Positions 1-6,904 of a stretch of 10,773 bases of DNA are shown here, in pieces. A program made the translations under genes and the position numbers. The notes under the pieces are model-generated. The model searched no databases. It saw nothing but the letters and a program-made list of their open reading frames with translations, and had not been told where the DNA came from. The stretch's first letter is position 1. Each line of letters opens with the position of its first letter. Source of the DNA: Desulfocapsa sp. (GTDB lineage Bacteria > Desulfobacterota > Desulfobulbia > Desulfobulbales > Desulfocapsaceae); the NCBI GenBank assembly GCA_020717935.1, contig DYDK01000038.1, positions 307-11,079 on the forward strand, in the 5' to 3' direction.

Positions 1-45
1 GGCGCAACAGGAAGGACGATCCGGAAGTCAGAAGACCTGTCTGAA
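1..45 (+). promoter_or_regulatory. Cobalamin riboswitch, 3' end only (truncated by window edge)
   Basis: The sequence GAAGTCAGAAGACCTGTC (24-41) matches the conserved 3' B12-box of cobalamin riboswitches, whose usual form resembles AGCCAGGAGACCTGCC. The preceding GCAAC and GGAAGGACGATCC elements also fit the core of that family. The 5' part, including the outer stem partner, lies outside the window, so no full fold can be checked. A strong intrinsic terminator follows at 109-147 and a TonB-dependent receptor gene starts at 198. This is the classic arrangement for vitamin B12 repression by transcription attenuation. The assignment rests on motif recall, not on a covariance-model search. Confidence 0.7.
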
Positions 46-108
46 ACCAAAAAGGATGTCTCCGTGGACAAGGGGCAGACCTGTGTCATCTGTGGATAGA
101 AAAAGGCA

Positions 109-147
109 ATCCCCGGATCAATCTTATATTGGTCCGGGGATTTTTTT
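109..147 (+). terminator. Intrinsic terminator in riboswitch expression platform
   Basis: A 12-bp stem (ATCCCCGGATCA at 109-120 with TGGTCCGGGGAT at 130-141, one G-T pair) closes a 9-nt loop. A run of seven T residues (141-147) follows, and an A-rich tract precedes the stem. It lies between the riboswitch remnant and the receptor start codon, so it probably ends transcription early when cobalamin is bound. No clear antiterminator partner was identified by eye. Confidence 0.85.
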
Positions 148-197
148 ATTTGGTACCCATCATCTCCCGGACCTGCAACTTTTTCAGGAAGAAAAAA

Positions 198-2210
198 ATG
201 AAAAAGCTGGTTTCCTTTCTGGCGCTGTGTACATTATTGAGTCTTGAAGCGAGTGGCGTGCCGACCGTGGTAAGCGCGTCAACATTAAACTCCGATGATG
301 ATGCCGTGCCCGGCGTCGAGACCATCAACGGCAAGACCTATCTGACCATTACCGCCAGCCGTGTTCCGGAAAAGAAGAGCGCGGTGAGCGCCAACCTGAC
401 GGTGATTGACCGTGAGGAGATTGAGCGTAGCGGTGCGACGACGGTGGGTGATCTGATTGCCGAAAAGGGAATCGGTCATATCCATAAATATCCCGGAGCG
501 CTCACCACCATCGGTATTCGTGGTTTTCGTACCGAAACACACGGCAATGATCTCCAGGGCCATGTGCTGGTTCTGCTGGATGGCCGCCGGGCCGGAACCG
601 GTAATCTGGCCAAACTCATGACCAAGAATGTCGAGCGTATCGAGATTATCCGTGGGCCCGGAGCGGTGCAGTACGGCTCCGGCGGTATGGGTGGGGTGGT
701 CAATGTCATTACCCGGCAGGGGAAAAGTAATGTTGCCGCCATAGAGACCGGTTTCGGAAGTTTCGGTCAGGTCGAGGTGAATGTCGATGGAACCGCAAAG
801 GGGCAGGGGCTGGATTTTGCCGGTGCCCTCTCCCGTTTTACCCAGGACGAGTATAAAACCGGCAGAGGCGTTACCTTTGCCAACACCGGAATCGATTCCC
901 AGCTTGGTGTGAGCGCCAATGTGGGCTATGAACCTGCTCCCAACAACCGCTTCGGGGTGATTGTCACAGATTTTGATGCCGATCATGCCGGTGATCCCGG
1001 CTATCTGAGCGCCAATGATACCGATAACTATAATGACAAGAGCAACTATTCGGTGGACAGCCGTTATAGCGGACAGAATGGCTCGGGCCGATGGCAATGG
1101 ATGGGCCGCTATTTTTTCGGTCAGGACAAAAGCATGTGGGCGGACCCCCTGTATTCCAATGCCTCGGGTTGGGATGATGGGGAAGATTCTCGAAACAGTA
1201 CCGATCAACAGGGGGCTCAGGCGCAGGTGAGCGGAGCTATCGGGATGCTCAATCTTACCACCGGGCTGGACTGGCTGCATTACGATGTGGAAAATAGTTG
1301 GAGTCCACAGCAAACGGGCTACGATAACCCGGCCCTTTTTCTGCTGAGTAAGGTCGGGATATGTGATGACCGGTTCTTTGTCTCCGGTAGTCTTCGCCAA
1401 GACTGGTATGCTGTGGAGGTGAAGCAGCCTGCCGGACATGACGAGGACACCTCGCATCTTACGCCGCAACTGGGCCTGTCCTGGCTGGTTTCTGACGCTT
1501 TCAAGCTGCGGGGGCAGATTGCACAGGGCTTTGTGATGCCTTCGGCTGATCAGTTGGGGATAGATGTTGAGGCCTATGGTCACCGAACCGTCGGCAACCC
1601 CGATCTTGATCCGGAAACAAGCCTGACCTGGGAGGGTGGCGCCGACTATGAGCAGGCAGGACTGTCCGGTTCATTGACCTGGTTTGCCACCGATTTTGAG
1701 GACAAGATCGTCCGTACCGGTCTGGCGGGTAATGTGTCGAGCTACACCAATCTGGGCAACGCCACCATCAACGGGGTCGAGGTGGCGTTTTCCTATGATA
1801 TCGGTGGGCCCTTGGGGTGGGCCTGGGAGGTACGCCCCTTTGTCGATATGACATGGTTGACACAGTATGAGGATGATGCCACGGGTGATGACCTGACCTA
1901 CATGAGTGATGTGACCCTGTCCTCCGGACTGGCCTTTGCCGACGGTGCCGGATTTTCCGGCCGTATTAATGTGGCGTATACCGGGCCACAACAGGTGGAT
2001 GACTGGGAGGAGACATACACAGTGGTGGATCTGGACAGCTTTGTGGTCACTGATCTTATGTTCAGCTATCGATTCCTGCACAGTGAGAAACTGGGGGATT
2101 TCACCGTTTGCGGGGAACTGCGGAACCTGTTCGATGAGGACTATGCCTATGTCAAAGGCTACCCCATGCCCGGTCGCTCTGTCTTTGTCCGTCTTCGCTG
2201 GGAGTATTAA
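198..2210 (+). CDS. TonB-dependent outer-membrane receptor, BtuB-type (probable cobalamin/corrinoid uptake)
   Basis: This gene encodes a 670-residue outer-membrane transporter that would import a scarce ligand using TonB energy. The start at 198 is chosen over the in-frame 129 because AGGAAG at 186-191 is a good ribosome binding site, and because the protein then begins with a signal peptide (MKKLVSFLALC..., likely cleaved after residue 27). The 129 start also lies inside the terminator. A TonB-box-like YLTITASR sits at residues 48-55. The plug domain (about 56-175) contains IGIRGF, VLLDGR and the signature VERIEIIRGPGAVQYGSGG, followed by GVVNVITRQ. The rest is a beta-barrel with the common NPDLDPE motif, and it ends in an aromatic residue (RWEY). 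Length is usual for the family. Cobalamin as substrate is inferred from the upstream riboswitch and BtuB-like plug; an iron-chelate receptor is the main alternative. Confidence 0.9.
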   Translation: MKKLVSFLALCTLLSLEASGVPTVVSASTLNSDDDAVPGVETINGKTYLTITASRVPEKKSAVSANLTVIDREEIERSGATTVGDLIAEKGIGHIHKYPGALTTIGIRGFRTETHGNDLQGHVLVLLDGRRAGTGNLAKLMTKNVERIEIIRGPGAVQYGSGGMGGVVNVITRQGKSNVAAIETGFGSFGQVEVNVDGTAKGQGLDFAGALSRFTQDEYKTGRGVTFANTGIDSQLGVSANVGYEPAPNNRFGVIVTDFDADHAGDPGYLSANDTDNYNDKSNYSVDSRYSGQNGSGRWQWMGRYFFGQDKSMWADPLYSNASGWDDGEDSRNSTDQQGAQAQVSGAIGMLNLTTGLDWLHYDVENSWSPQQTGYDNPALFLLSKVGICDDRFFVSGSLRQDWYAVEVKQPAGHDEDTSHLTPQLGLSWLVSDAFKLRGQIAQGFVMPSADQLGIDVEAYGHRTVGNPDLDPETSLTWEGGADYEQAGLSGSLTWFATDFEDKIVRTGLAGNVSSYTNLGNATINGVEVAFSYDIGGPLGWAWEVRPFVDMTWLTQYEDDATGDDLTYMSDVTLSSGLAFADGAGFSGRINVAYTGPQQVDDWEETYTVVDLDSFVVTDLMFSYRFLHSEKLGDFTVCGELRNLFDEDYAYVKGYPMPGRSVFVRLRWEY

Positions 2211-2278
2211 CCCGACTTTAACAGCCCAATAAAAAAACCAAACACAATCAAACAGTTATGTGGTCAAAAAAAACCAAG

Positions 2279-2288
2279 TGGCACTACA
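2279..2288. repeat. 10-bp direct repeat, left copy (candidate target duplication)
   Basis: TGGCACTACA occurs here, 25 bases beyond the transposase stop codon, and again at 4403-4412 beyond the other end of the element. The pair is consistent with a target-site duplication. By a rough estimate, a 10-mer shared between the two short flanking intervals is unlikely by chance, but not excluded. Confidence 0.45.
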
Positions 2289-2312
2289 TTTGAAAATTTG
2301 AGCAAGTCATCA

Positions 2313-4170
2313 TCAATCCACGATCATTTTTTTGACTCCGCCAGGTGATAAAGAAACGGCAAGTGCTGTATAGATTGCTGCCAATTTGGACGGTGCGATG
2401 GTGGTCTTGCGAACATGCAGTGTCCGTCCGTCTTTCTGGGCGAAGCAGGCGGTGATCCGTTGCTGTCTGGCCAGTATTTTTCGCAGGGATGCCCAACTCA
2501 TGCTGATCCCCTTGAGTTTAAGCCGCTGACGGATGACTTGCACCGCCTGGTAGGCGAGAACCGTGATAAACAAGTGCCCCTCAGCCCGTTCCGCCTTGTG
2601 GTGATAGCCCGGCCGCATTCCCAGTTCGGACTTGAGGCTGCGGAACACGGCTTCAAGATCGGTGAGCATGGTGTAGGTCTGCCACAGGGTGTCTTCGTCC
2701 CAGGAAAGCTCATTGGTGCGCAGGCAGTAAACTCCGGGGTGCGTCAGCATGGTTCCAGCGACCGGCTTGCGTTCCCAGTTGATGGCCGTCACCTGGTCGC
2801 TGCCTTCTTTTGTTGTCAATTCAATGGTGTAATGCTGGCTGATGCCGCGACTTTTGGCCTTTAGTCGGCCAATGCGCTGGTTGATCTGATCTTTTTTCTT
2901 TTGGCATCGAGGCTTGGCCAATCCCTCTGCCAGTTTGTTCAACCCTGTTTCAAAGGACTGGCAGAATCGAGAGGTCATGGCATCCTCTTTTTTCTGCCGA
3001 TCCTCGGAATGGCAATAAAGACGGGCCTCGCTGCCGTCATCGCTGAGAATTTTCTGGACATGAATCGTCTGATCCGCTGCTCCGGTGATCGGAGTGGACG
3101 ACTCCATATCAAACTGACGAGTCCTCTCCCGGCTCACCACCAGATACCTGTACTGGTTTTCCACCAGCCAGGCGATATTGGCCTCGGTGACAATACCCCG
3201 ATCCATGATCACCAGGGCACCTGTGGGCGCGTTCAGCCCGGTGAGCATGGTCTCCAGGGTGGAGGCCTCGGCCACATTGCCAGCAAACATGCGTGAACGG
3301 CGGACAAACCCGCTGGAATCAAGAACCAGTCCCAGGGTCACCAACGGACAGTCGCTGCGTTTTTCCTTGGAACGACCATGGGCGGCCTGGGCATTGTCTG
3401 CCATCCCGCCTTCAAAATAGGTATTGGTCAAATCGTACAAGGTTGACGGTGGCTGGCAAGGAAAAAAGCGTCTGAACCCTCGAAAACAAGGCGTTTTCAA
3501 CCTGCTCCCTGTTTTTGATCAACAGATCGGAGGCCCGGTGCAACTGCATGACCGACTTGGCCTCGAAATCCACATCGAGCAACTCACCCAGGTCGCTGCT
3601 GTTTTCCAGCCAGTCCCAGCTTGCCTGCTCACTGCCAGGCTGGGCCATGTGGGCAATGACACTGCTGATGGCCGCTACACGCTGGATGCGGCTCAACCCC
3701 GCATCTTCAAGAATAGCGTTGAAATCCAGAGTGTTCAGGGCATGCAGCCCCACATGCTCCACACCCACGGTTCGAGGATGACTCAACTCCAGGGAGTTGA
3801 TGTCAACCTCCTGGAAATCTGGCGCAACATTGGAGGAGGCTCCCTGCTGTTGGGCCAATGGCGCATCCGGCTGGGGCTCTTCAGCCTCTGCCTTGCGTTT
3901 CTTGACCAGCAGAGCAAAATACCGCTGGGCAAGGGTTTCCACAGCGGCAGATGCTGTCTGTGTAAACATCTCTGGCTACCTGGATACGAGCTGATCAATG
4001 CGGCAGGCAAGTTCGGGCCACAACTCCTCGGGCAACGCAAATGAACTGCCCAGATTCAGCAGGGTCTTCTGCCGCACCTTACCGTTGATGCGCGCTGAGG
4101 TCACAAGCCGGTAAGAGTAATAGGCCTCGCCGGTGGAGGTGCTCCTTGTCTTTGTTTTGCGAATATACAT
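2313..4170 (-). pseudogene. IS1634 family transposase, broken by an amber stop and a frameshift
   Basis: Three pieces join into one DDE transposase of about 618 residues. Piece 1 (4170-3976) begins MYIRKTKTRS and contains YYSYRLV and LLNLG, the usual family N-terminus; it ends at a TAG codon (3976-3978). Piece 2 continues in the same frame from ATG at 3969 to 3412. Piece 3 (open in its frame from 3500 to 2313) carries the catalytic core: LYDLTNTYFEG (first Asp, residue 23 of that open frame), VIMDRG (second Asp, residue 100) and DLEAVFRSLKSELGMRP (Glu, residue 283). The IS4 signature is Y-(2)-L-(3)-E-(6)-K, with Leu replacing the usual Arg. One extra base at about 3443-3444 explains the shift, because removing it restores ATVTLYDLTNTYF. 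The TAG is a one-base change from CAG. With both lesions the gene is most likely dead; sequencing errors at both sites are the main alternative. Confidence 0.85.
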
Positions 4171-4343
4171 CCTGAATTCCCGAACTATTGTAACGAGAAT
4201 AGCTTAACCCACCGAAAACACTGGGTTTTCAACTCGTTGCATATATTTAATGTAACGAGCCGGATTTACACCGGCAAATTGCTTTACCTGTTGTATTTAT
4301 TATGTCTTCAAAATTCCTCGTTACATTTTTCCGGGAATGCAGG
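4171..4343. repeat. Inverted repeats and four CTCGTTACA-type boxes in the transposase leader
   Basis: A 27-bp inverted repeat (4171-4197 against 4317-4343) matches at 22 of 27 positions. Both arms read outward as CTCGTTACA, six variable bases, CGGGAAT, one base, CAGG, and each is followed by ATG; one of these is the transposase start codon. The 9-mer CTCGTTACA or its complement occurs four times: 4189-4197, 4233-4241 (one mismatch), 4251-4259 and 4317-4325, in alternating orientation. Copies two and three form a hairpin with a 10-bp stem and a 7-base loop (4233-4259, one G-T pair). Copies three and four form a perfect 11-bp inverted repeat. The role is unknown; transposase or repressor binding sites are possible. 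Confidence 0.75.
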
Positions 4344-4349
4344 ATGCAT

Positions 4350-4374
4350 GGTAAGAGACTACCCCACTCTTACC
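4350..4374. repeat. Short perfect hairpin
   Basis: GGTAAGAG (4350-4357) pairs perfectly with CTCTTACC (4367-4374) across a 9-base loop. It lies directly beyond the second arm of the leader inverted repeat. No T-run follows closely, so it is not called a terminator. Confidence 0.5.
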
Positions 4375-4402
4375 GGAAAGTCAATATTTTTCTGAAATTG
4401 TA

Positions 4403-4412
4403 TGGCACTACA
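4403..4412. repeat. 10-bp direct repeat, right copy (candidate target duplication)
   Basis: This is the second TGGCACTACA, in the same orientation as the copy at 2279-2288. The bases flanking the two copies differ on both sides, as expected if the repeat ends where the insertion sequence begins. Confidence 0.45.
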
Positions 4413-4530
4413 AAACGCATTTTTGGCGAACTTTTGTTGAAATTATTGAACTTTTTTCTCAAAATGGGGGGATTTTCTGTGCATTTTTTCTTTTTTTGTT
4501 AGACTTGGGGTAAGATTCTTCTGTCAGGTT

Positions 4531-4557
4531 GCTCTCGGCGACTGCTTCGCCGAGAGC
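4531..4557. repeat. Perfect 11-bp stem hairpin
   Basis: GCTCTCGGCGA (4531-4541) and TCGCCGAGAGC (4547-4557) are exact complements around the loop CTGCT. The stem is GC-rich and would be very stable in RNA from either strand. On the - strand it is followed by AACCTGAC and no T-run, so a standard intrinsic terminator is not supported. Confidence 0.7.
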
Positions 4558-4603
4558 TGCGGTGCTGACTTCGTCAAGCTGGAATTGCTTGTACTTCTCC
4601 CGC

Positions 4604-4615
4604 CGCTGATCAGCG
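4604..4615. repeat. 12-bp perfect palindrome
   Basis: CGCTGATCAGCG is fully self-complementary with no loop, a form often seen in binding sites for dimeric proteins. No gene or promoter nearby explains it. Confidence 0.5.
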
Positions 4616-4884
4616 CCGTAATGAATGAATAATATCAGGATAGAAACTGATTGATGATGTCGCCATATCATTGACACGGTGTTGAGTAGGCGAGAAATTC
4701 CGAAAACATCCAGCGATGATCCGTCACGCTTGCTGCCGTTGCCGGAGTTTTAGGCCGGAAGATCCGATCCACGCCGCAGCTGAGTGTCTCGTGGGGCTGG
4801 ATTCAATTGTAACAAACCACACAAATGGCAAACATAACCTTCAGCCAGCGCATTGAACGGTAACAGTCGGTGTTTTCCGCGTAA

Positions 4885-5025
4885 TTCCATTTCTAAATCA
4901 AAACTATAATTTTACAAAAAGGACTGCTGGTGATACGCCTATATCAATAAGGGAAAATGGCATGAGTGTCTAAGTAATAAATGAATATTTGAAATAGAAA
5001 TGGAATGATTCCATTTCTATTTCAA
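4885..5025. repeat. Three-copy inverted repeat with a 17-bp perfect hairpin
   Basis: TTGAAATAGAAATGGAA (4989-5005) and its exact complement TTCCATTTCTATTTCAA (5009-5025) are separated by only three bases (TGA). A third copy, TTCCATTTCTAAATCAA (4885-4901), matches the right arm at 15 of 17 positions. The central arm can therefore pair with either outer arm, giving two mutually exclusive hairpins. The 121-bp unit between 4885 and 5005 resembles a miniature inverted-repeat element. The structure lies about 130 bases past the ctpA stop codon and could also act as a transcript end for that gene, though the following tract is only AT-rich. Confidence 0.7.
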
Positions 5026-5155
5026 GTAAAGGGGGGCGGTTTTAGTGCCCCAACCCCAGTTTCGATACCAACACTACCTACATCAGCTCGTTGGTGATAT
5101 TACCCGATTTTGAACGAAAATCAGCATGTTTCAAGAGGCTCATTTTTTGATCCCT

Positions 5156-6586
5156 TTACAGCCCTTGCATCTTTTTTAAGGCGTTGAGGGCCGCATGAAG
5201 CTGATTGTCGTTTTCCAGATCTATGATGGAGGGTTCGGAACTGTTCTCGGTCTGGGGCGGGGAGGTGCTGTCGGGTGATTTTTGCGGCTGGTCTGTCTGT
5301 TTATTCTCATCGGTGGCGTTATCAATGATCGGGACTGGTGTGGCTTCTTTCTTTTCTGTCGTTGTTTTTTCTGTTCCTTTTTCTTGATTCTGATTGGGGT
5401 TGGGAATGTGATTGCGAAGATCGGCCTCCTTGAGGGCCCTGTTGGAGCTGTGTGTCCCATTTGTTTTCGCTGTTTCTTTTGTCTCAACAAAGGGGACAAT
5501 CTCATCGGGGGTGATGCCCGTAGCCTGAATGGAACGTCCGCTGGGGGTGTAGTAACGGGCGGTGGTCATGCGCAGGCCTGCTCCTTCCGGCAGGGGCAGG
5601 ATGGTCTGCACCGAGCCTTTGCCAAAGGTCTTGGCGCCGACAACGATACCCCGTTTATGATCTTGAATGGCACCGGTGACAATCTCGGCGGCACTGGCTG
5701 AGCCTTCATTAACGATTACAACCAGGGGAAACAGGTTTTTCCCCTCATTGCTGTGGGCCTGAAACGACATGTTCTGTTCGGCGACCCGACCTTTGGTGGA
5801 AACCACCAGTCCACTATCGAGAAAGATGTCTGTAACTGAGACTGCCTGATCGAGCAGTCCGCCCGGGTTGTCGCGAAGATCAAGGATCAGTCCGGTTATG
5901 GGTTGTTGGTGTTGCATTTTCTGCAAAATGGCCTTGACATCCTTGGTGGTCTGGCTCTGGAAATTGGCGATGCGGATGTACGCCAACCCAGGTTGGATAA
6001 GTGTCCCTTTGACGCTGTGCAGGGGGATGGTATCGCGGATCAGGGTAAACTCTTTCAGGCCTTCCCAGCCTTGACGATGAATGGCAAGAATCACCTTTGA
6101 CCCTTTGGCTCCCCGTAACTTTTTGATGGCCTCCATCGGGTTCATATTCTGGGTGGATTCGCCATCGATTTTGATGATCTTGTCTTTGGCTTTCAGTCCG
6201 GCCTGATCTGCAGGAGTGGCTTCAATAGCAGAAACGACAATGAGAATGCTGTCTTCTACGGTCACTTCGATGCCAATACCGCTAAAACTACCTTCGGTAT
6301 TTTCCTGTAAGTCCTTGAAATCCTCAGGATTGAGATAGGAGGAGTGGGGATCAAGGGAGAAGAGCATCCCGCTGATGGCCCCTTCCATTACCCTTTTGGC
6401 ATTGATTTCATCCACATAATTTTCCTGAAGGATGCTCAGGACATTAGCAAAGGTCTCAAGCTGCTGGTAGGTGGACTGTCGCTCGGCCTGGGAAATTTCG
6501 GCATGAAGTGGCGCAGGAAGGCACAGGCAAAGGAAGACCAGGGGCAGGATTTTGAAGTGAAACAAGGAGCGGGATGATTGGAGCAT
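5156..6586 (-). CDS. ctpA: S41 family C-terminal processing peptidase (CtpA/Tsp type)
   Basis: This is a 476-residue periplasmic serine protease of the carboxyl-terminal processing family, which trims or degrades exported proteins, often cell-wall enzymes. A signal peptide covers residues 1-29 (hydrophobic core, then PAPLHA before Glu30). An S41 N-terminal helical region with NYVDEI and LDPHSSYL lies at about 40-90. A PDZ domain follows at about 98-185, containing FSGIGIEV and PADQAGLKAKDKI. The catalytic core includes LDLRDNPGGLL (235-245), Ser298 in NEGSASAAEI and Lys323 in KTFGKGSVQ; their 25-residue spacing agrees with the Ser-Lys dyad of plant D1 protease. Residues 370-455 form a low-complexity linker rich in Thr, Asn, Gln, Lys and Pro, then a short predicted helix ends the protein. 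No clear Shine-Dalgarno precedes the ATG. It lies 318 bases downstream of the envC-like gene on the same strand, with a palindromic repeat between them. Confidence 0.93.
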   Translation of the reverse strand: MLQSSRSLFHFKILPLVFLCLCLPAPLHAEISQAERQSTYQQLETFANVLSILQENYVDEINAKRVMEGAISGMLFSLDPHSSYLNPEDFKDLQENTEGSFSGIGIEVTVEDSILIVVSAIEATPADQAGLKAKDKIIKIDGESTQNMNPMEAIKKLRGAKGSKVILAIHRQGWEGLKEFTLIRDTIPLHSVKGTLIQPGLAYIRIANFQSQTTKDVKAILQKMQHQQPITGLILDLRDNPGGLLDQAVSVTDIFLDSGLVVSTKGRVAEQNMSFQAHSNEGKNLFPLVVIVNEGSASAAEIVTGAIQDHKRGIVVGAKTFGKGSVQTILPLPEGAGLRMTTARYYTPSGRSIQATGITPDEIVPFVETKETAKTNGTHSSNRALKEADLRNHIPNPNQNQEKGTEKTTTEKKEATPVPIIDNATDENKQTDQPQKSPDSTSPPQTENSSEPSIIDLENDNQLHAALNALKKMQGL

Positions 6587-6659
6587 GTTATTTTTTACGA
6601 GTTCAATAGAGGCTTTTTGAAAGAATAAGAGTGTTTGTTATAAAAATTGTCACACATCC

Positions 6660-6900
6660 CCCCTGGTATCAGGCTGATCTTGATCCACACTTAACACCAG
6701 GGGTATTTCTTAATGCGGTTTCGGCTTCCTGTTAAGTATCTAAAATCATTAAATATCGAATATCGAACAAGGAACCGCAGAATGATGAAGTTTTCACTTC
6801 GACATTCGATATTCTATATTCGACATTCTACGGTTCATAAAAGTTCCTATGACACAGGATGCTTACCATGCCCCCTGTGTCAAGTGTGGATCAAGATCAG
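6660..6900. repeat. Nested palindromic MITE-like repeat
   Basis: The outer arms are a perfect 19-bp inverted repeat: CTGATCTTGATCCACACTT (6674-6692) and its complement at 6882-6900. Similarity continues inward for about 14 more bases. Each arm also lies in or beside a local hairpin: CCCCTGGT (6660-6667) with ACCAGGGG (6696-6703), and GACACAGG (6851-6858) with CCTGTGTC (6874-6881). The right arm ends four bases before the envC-like stop codon. The arrangement suggests a small non-autonomous mobile element, or a hairpin split by a later insertion. Confidence 0.75.
6752..6836. repeat. Inner ATTCGA-type repeat cluster
   Basis: GAACCGCAGAATG (6772-6784) pairs with CATTCTACGGTTC (6824-6836) at 12 of 13 positions. 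ATTCGATATTCTAT and ATTCGACATTCTAC (6805-6818 and 6818-6831, sharing one base) form an imperfect tandem repeat. AATATCGAATATCGA (6752-6766) is the approximate complement of TCGATATTCTATATT (6806-6820). The centre is a small hairpin, GAAGT-TTTC-ACTTC (6788-6801). Similar ATTCGATATTC-rich palindromes are, from memory, scattered repeats in environmental bacterial genomes; this was not checked. Confidence 0.65.
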
Positions 6901-6904
6901 GGTA

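Larger units (their letters stand above)
2289..4402 (-). mobile_element. IS1634-like insertion sequence (IS4 superfamily), ends tentative
   Basis: The body is defined by the broken transposase at 2313-4170. The limits are proposed from a 10-bp direct repeat, TGGCACTACA, at 2279-2288 and 4403-4412, which would be the target duplication. Just inside these, AATTTGAGCAA (2295-2305) is matched 9 of 11 in inverted orientation by TTTCTGAAATT (4389-4399), though the offsets from the two repeat copies are unequal. The IS1634 family is known for target duplications of variable length, so a 10-bp repeat is acceptable. The terminal repeats are weak, and the true ends could differ by tens of bases. The element would be about 2.1 kb. 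Confidence 0.45.
4413..5155. other. Gene-free interval between the insertion sequence and ctpA, rich in palindromes
   Basis: No reading frame in this 743-base stretch has a convincing start, ribosome site or recognisable protein. The longest candidate (4459-4677, - strand, 72 codons) has an ending rich in Lys and Asn, has no recognised domain, and its sense strand runs through a strong hairpin. The left part is T-rich (4436-4500). The middle (about 4530-4800) is GC-richer, with the 11-bp hairpin at 4531-4557 and a 12-bp palindrome at 4604-4615. The right part is AT-rich, with the inverted repeats at 4885-5025. The GC-richer middle could be the eroded remains of a gene, but no product can be named. 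A small hairpin, GATTTT-GAACG-AAAATC (5106-5122), lies downstream of ctpA. Confidence 0.6.
6587..6904. other. 318-base gap between envC-like and ctpA, mostly repeat
   Basis: The gap holds a nested palindromic repeat (about 6660-6900) and then about 70 AT-rich bases immediately upstream of ctpA. No reading frame here looks coding. No convincing promoter for ctpA could be read on the - strand; a TATAAC hexamer occurs in the AT-rich part but lacks a well-spaced -35 partner. Confidence 0.6.

Noticed and set aside
285..1583. Long - strand open frame (432 codons)
   Set aside because: It is antisense to the TonB-dependent receptor and has no recognisable domain; it is a codon-bias shadow.
3443..3468. 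Programmed frameshift at the run of six T residues on the - strand
   Set aside because: A -1 slip there would not give the right frame; a +1 change is needed. Restoring ATVTLYDLTNTYF places the lesion about 20 bases further on, as a simple one-base insertion.
4302..4502. 66-codon + strand open frame starting in the IS leader
   Set aside because: The internal ATG is part of the inverted copy of the transposase leader, but the codons after it do not resemble the transposase. The tail is poly-Phe from a T-rich tract.
4459..4677. 72-codon - strand open frame
   Set aside because: It has no clear ribosome site or family, it runs through the 11-bp hairpin, and its end is a low-complexity Lys/Asn stretch. 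A remnant of a gene is possible but not supportable.
5037..5050. Inverted GGCACTA match to the repeat at 4403, suggesting a separate 650-bp element
   Set aside because: The match needs a gap and is short. The direct pair flanking the IS is a simpler explanation for the 4403 copy, and no transposase lies between 4403 and 5050.
6752..6836. Possible CRISPR-like short repeats
   Set aside because: The units are imperfect, overlapping and palindromic with no regular spacers, and no cas genes are present.
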